Shown here: piece after piece, positions 54,368 through 64,000 of the stretch
Numbering within the stretch: position 1 is the first letter of the stretch
Layout of the letters: each line of letters starts with the position of its first letter
Source: Theobroma cacao
Taxonomy: Eukaryota > Streptophyta > Magnoliopsida > Malvales > Malvaceae
DNA: 64,000 bases
Assembly (NCBI RefSeq): GCF_000208745.1
Contig: NC_030854.1
Coordinates: 34,020,290-34,084,289 of the forward strand
Direction of reading: 5' to 3'
The notes under the pieces: model-generated
Database searches by the model: none
The model's input: the letters and a program-made list of their open reading frames with translations, nothing else
Told to the model about the DNA's origin: nothing
Translations under genes and position numbers: made by a program

Positions 54368-56203
54368 TTAGATGTAGGAAAAACACTAACATAATATCAA
54401 AAGTTACAATTATAAGTAAAAAGGTTTTTGTTATCTTTATTGTCTCTAAATGGGTCAACTCTTATTATTTAATAATTAAAACTGATTCATCAAATGCGGT
54501 TGACTAGGTGTTATTTTCCCAAACTTTTCCGTGGAAGTTGAAGAATTATATCTTGCACATTAAAACTTTAAAAATCTCAGTTGAATAGTTAGAAACTTAA
54601 ACATATCTCTCGGACTACAAATGAATTGACTAATAGATTTGGCAAAGACAATGTTCAACACTGCAAAATAATTGAACTTTTTTGATGAAATTTTTTCATG
54701 AAAAAGGTCCAATTTCCGTTGAACATTACAATTATTGGCAGAATTTTTTATGGAAATTTATCATAAAAAATGCTATAGTCAATAAAAAAAAATTTTTGGT
54801 AATGAAAATTTTTCATTGGTAATGGGCATACAATTATTGATGAATTTTTTTTTTGTAAAAAATAAAGGTGAAATCTACAAAAAAAAATCTATAATTCTGT
54901 TGATATTAATTTTAAAGAGTTTGTGAATTTGGACAAAATTTCATCAGCATTTCATTAAAAGATTACATCGATAATCTGTTGGCAATTCTTTGATAGTCTA
55001 TCAAAAATCCGTCGATAATTTTTTGATATATAATTCATCAATCATATGTCGTTAATGTATTGATAATTTAAGAGAATTATAGTAAATTATCAAAAATTAC
55101 AAATCAGTAAATATTGTTACCTTGAATTTTAAACTTTGGCATTTTGCATCATTATGTCAGTCATGAATATGAGTCAAAGCATGATCTGATCTTACTTGCA
55201 TTTTGATCCCATTACGTAAAGTTAATAAAGATTTCTAGATTTTTTTTTTCAAAAAAGAAACAAAACACGTGAACTTTGTTGCTAATTAATTTGTGAAGGA
55301 AATGGCAATAATTAAATATATTATTTTAATTTATAATGGTATGGAAATGGCATAACATCATGATTCATTGAAATTAGGTAAAAAAATCATGATGACGTAG
55401 CCCAAATTAAATCATGAAAAGGATATTGGAACTAAAAGAAATCAATAATTTCTTTAAATAATTCCATTTTCCCGACATAAATGATTAAATTTAATGAATT
55501 AAATTTTTAATGTCTTGAGGTAATTATTTCCAAAATTTTCAAGGAAAAAATTTGGAAAAATATTCAATTAATCAATTTTAAAGCCTATGGGTAATCATTT
55601 CAAAATTTTCAGATAATCATTTTCAAATGATAGACGAAAAAAAAAATTCGAGTATCATCTCTAAAACCTTAAGAGCTTTTAAAGTTGCACAACGTCATTT
55701 AAAAAGGATGAGCTTTTCCCTTTTAATAATGTGAATACTTGATTTTTTTTATTTTTAAAAATAATTAATTTTTATTTTTAAAAATAATTATATAAAATAC
55801 AAATATTTTGGAAGTGCAAATTTTGAAATATAAATAATTGGAAATTTGTAATATTAATCTGCAAATTATTCATACTATTAAAATTAAGAAGTTTTTTTTT
55901 AATAAGTCATTTATTATAATTAAAAATTTTATTTACAAATTGAATAATTCTTATTTATAATAAAAAAATTAAATCTCAATCCTCGTGTGATACTAATACA
56001 TACATTATTATAAATATTATTTATATAATAATTAAAAATTAATTTTTCAAATGACAAATAAAAATTTGAAAATATAATGAGTAAAAATATATTTATTTTC
56101 ATTAGTAGAAAAATTTTTCAAAACATTCTTTGTAGTGTTATATATATCATAGATTGTAACACAAAGACCAAATTTGGATTGTTTGGACACTAACATACCA
56201 AGA
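54368..56203. other. AT-rich repeat-like DNA, no gene
   Basis: The part 54650-55080 has repeated words built on aaaatttttc/gaaaattttt and tcgataat/ccgtcgataat, like the subterminal regions of some DNA transposons, but no ends could be fixed. The rest (55080-56200) is very AT-rich with no open frames of note. Confidence 0.4.
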
Positions 56204-56208
56204 TATTG

Positions 56209-59200
56209 TGTCAAACCCTGTTCTATAAAATAATTACGACATTTATATAGTCAATAGAATGTTTGCATATTTAAGAAGTTCGAAGAATCGTTAAAAGACG
56301 ATATTGCTCATAATGGTACCATTAAGTCGATTAAGCCTCGAACTAGTTCAAATAGGAATTTTAAGGTGAAATTAAGAGTTTCACAATCTAGGGATGACTC
56401 AAAATGGTAATTCGGAGTTCAATGATCAATTTGGAGTCAAACCGAAATTTTACTATTTAGGGGCAAAATGATCATTTGCCACCTAGGGACAAAATGAGAA
56501 TTTTTAGAAAAGATTTTTTGACCCAATTTGACTTATTGGAGTATGATTTGAGTATTGGAGTATGATTTGAGGTTTAGAAGTGAAAAATTTTAATTTCAGT
56601 ATAATTTGGAGTATAGGGGCGAAATGGTAATTTTGTCACCCCGAGGGGCAAATCGATAAATTTTCACCCCCGACACTTGTCAAGACTAATGGATTTTATT
56701 CATCATGGAAATAGATAAACATAAGAAATGTGTGGTGGAGAATTAAAGAATTAAAAGTCAAATATTTAAAATTTGAACCAATAAGGAAATGCTATTTGTC
56801 ATGCTTTATTATTTTATTGTTTCTTTATAAAAAGGCATAAAAATCAGCTCATTTCTCCCATAGTGGTCGGCCAAACCAGAAAAGAAGAGAAACCAAGGAA
56901 GAACAAATCCTAGGCGGGAAAAATTAAAGAGAAAGTGTTGGAATTCAAGGATTTGATCAAGCAAATGTAAAATTTCTTTGATTTTGCTAGTGATTCACCT
57001 TACCCATGCATTTTTCCTTAATTTCCATGGTTGAAAAGCATGCTTTCATGGTGAATTCATAGCTGGTCAAAATGGGTATGGAGAGAGAATGATCTTGGAT
57101 TGGTTTGATTTTTAGGTATGTTAGTATTTTTAGGTGATTAATAATGTGTAGCATAAAAACAAGTGAAGAAAACCACCAAAGGTTTGGTGCCCATCAATAG
57201 CCGAATTCTCTAAGTGAATAATGAGCAAGAATGTGATGTTATTCTAGGTGATTTGATTAAGAAATAATAGTCTTTGGTGAATTGAGGGATTGAAAAAGAA
57301 ATGGAGCAAGTTGGAGTGAAATTGGACGCATTGGCCAATTTATCTGATGAAAAATTGACTTAGGCCAATATCGGGTCTAGATGGCTACCCGTGCATTTTT
57401 CATTTCATATCACGCATATATATCGAGCCTGAAATAGCTTATGACTGTTAGACACAATTTAATTGAAATATGTGCCATGGATTATGGCTAGGTGGTGAGC
57501 CATTAGATACGGGTAAAGGATTGTATCCGGGAACTGAAAATAGGAGTATTTCTACTCCTAATACTGTGAGTGGACAATTTATCGTCTTAAATATCTAAAG
57601 TAATTATACTTGTTTGATGCTTTTATTGAATGGTGAGTTTACATTATAAAATATTATGTTTTCCAATTAAATTTTTTTTTTAATAAAAATGAGATTTATA
57701 CTGGTTTTGAAATCAAATATTGTTTTGGGAAATTTGAGTATATGGAGATTGTGTTGAATTTATGATTTTATATGTTATTGAAATTGTCGCTTATGACACT
57801 ATGTTAGCATGATGGCTAAATTTTTGGGGTTGGCATGAAATATATGAACAGTTTTGGATTGGTCTTGATAGATTGGATTACATTTTATTCGCCATATTAT
57901 GCTACTGAAAATTTTATGGGTCTGGTGGTATATTAAACGATCACTGCAATGGTGAGGGTTTCTATAGACTGCCTATGAGAGGGGCACTGTGAAGCCCGAC
58001 CTTATAAATACTTGTCATGACATACATGTGATGGATAGTATGTTTACATGCTAGGAGAGTCCCGAAAAATTTACAAAAAGTCGGTATTGCACCTAGAGGA
58101 ACAACAAAGTTGATTTAAACCTCGAACTAGATCAAATAGAGAATTTAGGGTGAAATTTAAAATTTTACAGTCAAAGAATGACTTAAAATGGTGATTCAGA
58201 GTTCGATGATTAATTTGGAGTCAAACTGAAATTTTCAAAACCTAGGGGCAAAATGGTCATTTTGCCACCTGAGGTTAAGATGTGAGTGTTGGATGAAATT
58301 TTTGACTAAGATTGATCAAGATTGACTATTTAGAACACAATTTGATGTTGATAAGTGAAAAAAATTGTAATCTTGGTATTTTTGGAGCATAGGGGCAAAA
58401 TGGTAATTTTGTCACTTTAGGGGCAAAATTGTAATTTTCCACCACCAGGACATTTGTCCAGCACATGGTCTTCCCTTATCCTCATTTTGACCTTTGACTA
58501 ATCATGTGGTGGAGATAAAAGGTTTAAAATTTTTAAAGTTTTAAAAATGGATCAATAAAAAAATGACAAGTGTGAAGCTTAGGATATTTTATTATTTAAC
58601 TTAAAAATCAGCATAAATCAGCCCATTATCCCTCCAAAAATTTGGTCAAGCAAGGAAGAGAGGGAAAGAAAGGAAGAACAAACCCTAGGTGAAGAATTTG
58701 AAGAGAAAAAATGTGGAAAATCAAGGAAAACAAGTGAAAAAGGTAAGATTTTTCAACTTAAGCTCGAAATCTATTTTCCTTAAGCATTTCTCCTTATTTT
58801 TCATGCTTAAATTACATGTTTTCATGATGAATTCATGGCTGAGCAAAATGGGTAAGGAGAGAGAAAGATGTTGAATTGATTTGATTTTGAGATATGTTAG
58901 TGTTTTTAGTTAGTTTAGCATATTTAGAAACAAAACAACAAGAAAAGAATTCATTTTCTCCCACAACCATCAATAGCCGAATTTACCATGTGTTGAGTGA
59001 GGATGAATTTGATTTTTATTCTAGGAGAATTGGTTAGAAAATGATGAATTATGGTGTGAAAAAGTAGTAGGAAAAATCACGGTGTTAATGCACCATTATT
59101 GGCCAAAAATTTTAAGAAGAAAAGTATAGACAGTTTTGCCAAATTTTAGGTTATTTGATTTGAGTTTGGTGAATTAAGATATTGGAAAAGAATTGGAACA

Positions 59201-61806
59201 ATTTGGAGTAATTTGGGATTAAATCGGACGCGTTAGTAATTTAATCGAGTGATAGGACGAATTAGGCCAATACCGAATTTAGATAGTTATCAGTGCATTT
59301 TTGCATTCCATACCATGCATTAGTAGTCTAAATTAGTTTAATTTCAATTTAGTACCAATGTAGTAAGTTTCTCGATTTTGTACTGTGTCAAGGTGGTGAG
59401 TCCTCCAATAAAGGTAAAAAAATTACACCCGAAGACCAGTAGTCTGAGTATTTCGAGAATCTGCACTCTAGACATTGTGAGTAAACTTATTGTCATTTTA
59501 ATTATCTAGGATGGTTTTTAGATGATTTCATGAATTCTATGGAAAAAGGAATTTAAAAAGGTAAATTTTCATGTTTTATGAATAAATATGTTTCAATGAA
59601 ATTAATTTATAAATTGTTTTGAAATTAATAATGATGTTGAAAAATAGAGTACACGGAGACTGTTAATTGTTGGAATTCGATTGTTTAAATTGATTGGCTT
59701 ATGATAAATCGAGCATGATTGGCTAGCTGGCAATTATATTGAAATACGAATTATTTGTTTACCTTGAAAGACTGTGAATAAAATAATTGTCATGTCATGC
59801 TATTGTAAATTTTATTGAATTGGTGGATTATATATTAATTAATCACTGCAATAGGGGGTTTCTGTGGACCAGCCTTTTAGAGGGGTAACTATCGATCGGA
59901 GAGGCGCGTAGGGTATCTCCTGGGGTAAAGTTTAAGGTTCACTTCACGCTAAACCACCACGTGAGGGTGAACTCAGCCAACGCCAAGGAACGGCTGTGAT
60001 GTCCAACGAAAAATGTGTTTTATGTGAAATGTGAATTTTTAACAGCCTTGGCGATCTCGGTAGGATGCCTCGGCCAAGGTGTCCCCGAGGATGGATTTAT
60101 GGCACAAGCCTAGTTTTTATGAGATTCATAAGCCTCTTTACGTATTTTGAATGAAATGTGTTCTAATGTTGTGACCCAATTTACGATGATTTATTTTATT
60201 GTCTCCATGTACTCAACTCTAGATGTTTATGATGATGTCTGTTTACTCACTAAGATTTTATAATCTCACCACCCTCCTTTCCATCCATTTCAAGCTCAGA
60301 TTAGACTGTAGATAGCTGATCTCATCGAGGACTATTGTGAGATTTGCATTCTCTAAACCATAGGTTCACAGTCCTCTTTACTTTTAGTCATTCAGGGGTC
60401 CACTGGTTATTGTAAATTAAATATCATACTCTAGTTATGTGTACTACTGTATGTAGAAATTTATTTTGCTTTTACGCTGTAAAAAAATTATTTACGCAGT
60501 GTTTTAAAAATATTGTTTTATAAAAAAATCAAATATTTTACTTTATATTTCTTTTATTTTTTTATTATGTCCAATTAATCATAATTTCGTTTTAAATGAA
60601 GATTTTAGATTTTTAAACTCATTTTGATTATGAATTATATGTTCTGTACTTGTAATTACATTTTAGCCAGTTTCAAAATTTTTGAAAAAAATGACCAAAA
60701 TACCTTTGTGAGACGAAAATTATTATTTTATTTGTTTTAAGTTGAAAACAGTTTAAAATCTTTTAAAACGTGGTAGTTGGCAACAATTACTCACAGGGGA
60801 AATGAGAAGCTGATATTAAAACCTTACGGGATTTCGGTTGATATTTGGGTAATGAGTGTCAATTGGGATATCGCGGTGGTTGTCACGGGCTCGAGGGGAG
60901 TACCGGGTCGTGACAAGCACGGTAACCCAATTATATACTTACCTCCGGAGGGAGATGTTGGATAAAGTATCTCTTGAGGTAAAATTTGAGTGCACCTCAC
61001 GTTCAGGCCACCACGTGAGAGTGAGACTCAGCCAACGCCAAGGAACGGCTGTGTGTCAGATGCGAAAACGTGTTTATAGGTATGGGACATTTAACAACCT
61101 TGGCAGTCTCAGTGGGATACCTTGACGAAGGTACCTGCGAGAATGATTCTAGCAGGGACCAAATTTAAGAAACTCATAAGCCGGGAAAATTTTGATGAAA
61201 AAGAAATTGTTTGGTATAGATCGAAACGAATTTTGCGTTATGAACATTATTGGGAGATAACGTTTTTATATTGTCTCCATCTACTCAGCTTTAGATGCTT
61301 TTGATGGTAATTGTTTACTCACTGAGATTATGTAATCTCACCCCTCTTCCTATCCATTTTTCAGGCTCAGGATAGTTTGTTGATAGTTGATTAAGACGAG
61401 AATTAATCTCGGAGTTGTATCCTAGAAAGTAAAGGTTCGTAGCCCTACACCTTCTTGGTCAGTTAGGGGCCCACGTGTCACTGTAAAAAAAATTTTATAC
61501 TTCAGTTATCTGATTTAAAGTATGTATGAACATATTTAGCTTTTACACCATGTTTTTGACGGGTTTCGATATTTAAAAAAAATGACGAAAATGCCCTTGT
61601 GAGTCAAAAAATAATATTTTATTATTTTGATTTGGAAACGACTTATGATTTCTTAAAATGTGAGATTTAATAACTGTCGCTCATCGGGGAGATGAGGAAG
61701 CTGATGCTAAGCCTTGTGGGATTTTGATCGGCATACAAGGTAATGAATGCTTATCGGGACGTCGCGACGGTTGTCACAAGCCCGATGAGAGTTCCGGGTC
61801 GTGACA
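56209..61806 (+). mobile_element. Outer solo LTR, interrupted by a nested solo LTR
   Basis: The LTR starts TGTCAAACCC at 56209 and ends …CCGGGTCGTGACA at 61806, with the perfect 5-bp target duplication TATTG at 56204-56208 and 61807-61811. Removing the nested insert (57988-60915) and its target repeat leaves about 2.66 kb. This is collinear with the inner copy (shared blocks include the aggggcaaaatggtaattttg words, ccaccacgtgag, cagccaacgccaaggaacggctgtg and gggtcgtgaca). No internal retroelement genes are present, so it is a solo LTR formed by LTR-LTR recombination. Short frames inside it are chance. Confidence 0.88.
57988..60915 (+). mobile_element. Inner solo LTR nested in the outer one
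   Basis: 2928 bp, beginning TGTGAAGCCCGACC and ending ACCGGGTCGTGACA. Flanked by ggcac (57983-57987) and agcac (60916-60920), a 5-bp target duplication with one difference. Same family as its host. Its first ~87 bp also recur in reverse at 34789-34875. Confidence 0.9.
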
Positions 61807-62273
61807 TATTGCATGTAGAGAGATGAAAACCTTTATAAATTCTTGGATACAAAATGACTAATAAACAATTAAACATGTTCATGATGTTAACATCATGCAA
61901 ACAAATTATTAAATTATTTTTTGCCTCAATCAAATTATGATTATATAGGGAAATTAAAGAAGTCTTTAACAGACTCATATTCTTTGCCTTCGCGTGAAGG
62001 TCACACTCAGTCAAGACATTTCATTACAAGCACCACGGCCGATTACCTTAAGCCCAAATTACAACAAGAAGGACACTAGAGAAGCATAAAACATCATTAA
62101 AAAACATAATCACTAAATGACAGAACTGAACAAACAAAAAGTATTAGACATCCTCCATTCCCAAGCGGTCTGAAGCAACAAGCCAGAGACATAAAGCTGC
62201 CCTTTGGAAACCATTATTAGATAGACATATTATCTTGACGCTTGGTAACTGATCCCAACCATATAAAGCTTCT
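61807..62273 (-). other. Probable 3' flank/UTR of sulfotransferase copy B
   Basis: No coding frame of note. Composition becomes less AT-rich from about 61980 to 62270, next to the stop codon of the - strand gene, as expected for a 3' UTR. The outer solo LTR ends at its far side, about 470 bp from the gene. Confidence 0.4.
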
Positions 62274-63303
62274 TTAAAAGTTTTGACGAGACAATTTGAA
62301 TGTTAAACCTGACTTATCTAACTTTTCTTGTATAAGCTTCTTGAAACGCTCCACCATGGAAGGCGTGAGATAATTGCCCCAATTTCCTACTTCAGCTTTC
62401 CTAAAAAAGGTGTCGTGTGGAATTCCGAAGGTGTGCATGCCATTCTTGTTCACGTCCAATTCTTTCAAGTTCCCAAAGCTACACATTCTTGCTATTTCTT
62501 CTACAACTCGTTTCTCTTCCACTTCCGAGAAAGGAAAACCCAGGAATTTTCCCAATTTTTTTATGTGAAAATTAATGTTTTCCTTGAGATCTTCATATTG
62601 TAAAAACAATATTCGGTTGGGATTTTCTTGACTTGCCTTCCAATACCCTAGTACATGATCAAAAAATGGTCCAAAACCATGGATTCCTTGACAAAACTTC
62701 TCAAATGCTTCATTGAGGGATAAAGGCTCTACATTTTCGGGTCGAAGTTTGTCAGTAAAAAACCACAAAGAAATGAACATATCCATCGGATTTCTACATA
62801 TGTAGACAATCTTAGAGTTGGAATCTTTAATGGAAGGTGACAAAGAAGCATAAGGTAAATGGGTTGAGAACATTCTTGGTTGATAAGGGCAGCTATTTTC
62901 GAGATCCGGACAAGGATTGTTCAAGTAAAGATCAAACTCAAAAGACTGGAATAAGTTGGTGAGGGCCTGAGCTGAGCAAGGGATTTTCTTCCCTTGCAAA
63001 TTGATTGCGGTTCACAATAGAGAAAGTCAAGGCCTTAAGCCAGGTAGTGCCAGATTTTGGGATACTTTTAAGAAAAATATCAGAATCAAGTGCTTGGAAA
63101 TGTTTCTGGAAAGAAATCATGGCTCTAAACACACAAGATGAACACCAAAATCCTTGGTAGAAATAAAGATGAGTTCCATACCAGCCTTTTTCTTTTGGGA
63201 GAGTTTGCACCAATTCTTGGAATTCATCATCATCCCATGGCTCCTCCTTGTCTTGGGGTACTATTGAAGCAATGTCTTCGGAGATAATTTCTGTTGCGTC
63301 CAT
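62274..63303 (-). pseudogene. Cytosolic sulfotransferase copy B, one frameshift
   Basis: Intronless, about 341 codons. The first frame from MDATEIISEDIA (63303) carries ELVQTLPKEKGWYG, FWCSSCVFRAM, the canonical PAPS loop PKSGTTWLKAL and VNRNQF…SGPHQLIPVF. It then stops because the A4 run at 62940-62943 (T4 on the gene strand) is one base too long. The second frame resumes at EFDLYLNNPCPDLEN and runs to 62274. It has THLPYASLS, YICRNPMDMFISLW and RKAEVGNWGNYLT. In the last, Ala and Asn replace the Gly and Asp of the usual RKGxxGDW, which would weaken PAPS binding. The homopolymer frameshift could be a read error. The substrate cannot be told from sequence. Confidence 0.88.
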
Positions 63304-63344
63304 AATAAAACTGGAGGAAGAGGTAGAAATGGAGAAGAATACAT

Positions 63345-63365
63345 ATACTCTCTTTATATAGACTA
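63345..63365 (-). promoter_or_regulatory. TATA box of sulfotransferase copy B
   Basis: The - strand reads CTATATAAAGAGAG about 50 bp upstream of the ATG at 63303. That is the right place for a TATA box with a short leader. The relic at 47.4 kb keeps the adjacent tatactctc but not a clear TATATAAA. Confidence 0.6.
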
Positions 63366-64000
63366 GGGTGGTGTCCGTAGCTACGCTAAAAAAAATATCA
63401 CAGGAAATATTAATTATGTTATAGTGGATTTCAATTTGGTATATTTAAAAGAGTTTGTAAAGAAAGCAATATTATATTAGTCAACTGTATGAATGTTCGG
63501 TTTTTACTAATAGAGGAAAAAATAAACTGATATTAATTTAAAATAATTATTTATTCTGATTTCAATTACCGGAAACTTGCACCTACGTATATGATTATAA
63601 AACAGTAAAATATTAAGAAATGAGAGAGTATATAACATGTACTATTGACAGATTAAGATAAACAGTTGTACAATATAAAACAACCGTATAATATAAAGAT
63701 CCTATCAATATAAAAAACTTACTAATTTCTAATAATATATCTTTTATATATAAAACGAATAGCTAAAGGTTGTCAAATCTAGTTGATTTATTTGTTCAAT
63801 GATGACTATGTGCTATGTATATTGAGAAATGAGTAAACCTTCTTGACTTTTTTATTTTGTTCAATAAACTGGATATATATTTATTGAAATTTAAACATTC
63901 ATGTATAAAAAGAGATGTCTAAATACTATAGATTCAGATTCATGCAGAATAAGAGGATATAAACAGAAAATAATATTAAATTATAATTAAAAAATAAAAA
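63366..64000. other. AT-rich upstream region of sulfotransferase copy B
   Basis: Nothing coding or repetitive was recognised up to the end of the window. It presumably includes the distal promoter of the sulfotransferase. Confidence 0.5.

Noticed and set aside
60777..61304. Small overlapping frames on +
   Set aside because: They lie entirely within the solo LTRs and have no similarity to retroelement proteins.

Overview
This is a 64 kb piece of plant nuclear DNA. The reasons are AT-rich sequence, genes split by many GT..AG introns, a plant-specific R2R3-MYB factor, plastid and cell-wall or cuticle enzymes, and long stretches of LTR retrotransposons. The protein families and the transposon-borne plant mobile domain (PMD) gene point to a eudicot, probably a rosid. 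A Malvaceae genome such as cacao would fit, but I cannot prove the species. One 100-N gap (34689-34788) and three single Ns (6650, 46202, 50035) show a draft assembly.

The left half (1-30.5 kb) is gene-bearing. A MYB60-like transcription factor lies on the + strand (1595-2960). Four genes follow on the - strand: a plastid S-sulfocysteine/cysteine synthase (10323-15968, 10 exons), a Golgi GT47 exostosin-type glycosyltransferase (16817-18955, 2 exons), an NADH-cytochrome b5 reductase (21521-25903, 9 exons) and a BODYGUARD-like alpha/beta hydrolase (28057-30286, 4 exons). I traced every exon junction of these five genes and each gives an uninterrupted frame of the expected family length. They are independent genes, not an operon. 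Loosely, the MYB factor (guard-cell/cuticle clade) and the BODYGUARD-like hydrolase (cuticle) both concern the epidermal surface.

The right half (30.5-64 kb) is repeat-dominated. It holds a decayed hAT-type transposase (31.8-32.3 kb) and an LTR retrotransposon (34.9-42.3 kb) that has a gag remnant on the + strand and a decayed PMD gene in antisense. There are also inverted fragments of a second Gypsy-like family (42.3-46.2 kb) and a non-autonomous element with roughly 200-bp terminal inverted repeats, present in two copies (43.7 and 52.6 kb). Two tRNA-derived SINEs of one family sit at 7.05 and 54.3 kb. A solo LTR nested inside another solo LTR of the same family (56.2-61.8 kb) keeps target-site duplications at both levels.

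Scattered among these repeats on the - strand is a small cytosolic sulfotransferase cluster. Two nearly full-length intronless copies (51224-52260 and 62274-63303) each carry one frameshift, at different places, and a third copy is reduced to two short fragments (46.2 and 47.4 kb). The most unusual items are the antisense PMD gene inside the LTR element, the duplicated core promoter upstream of the BODYGUARD-like gene, and the parallel single frameshifts in the sulfotransferases.
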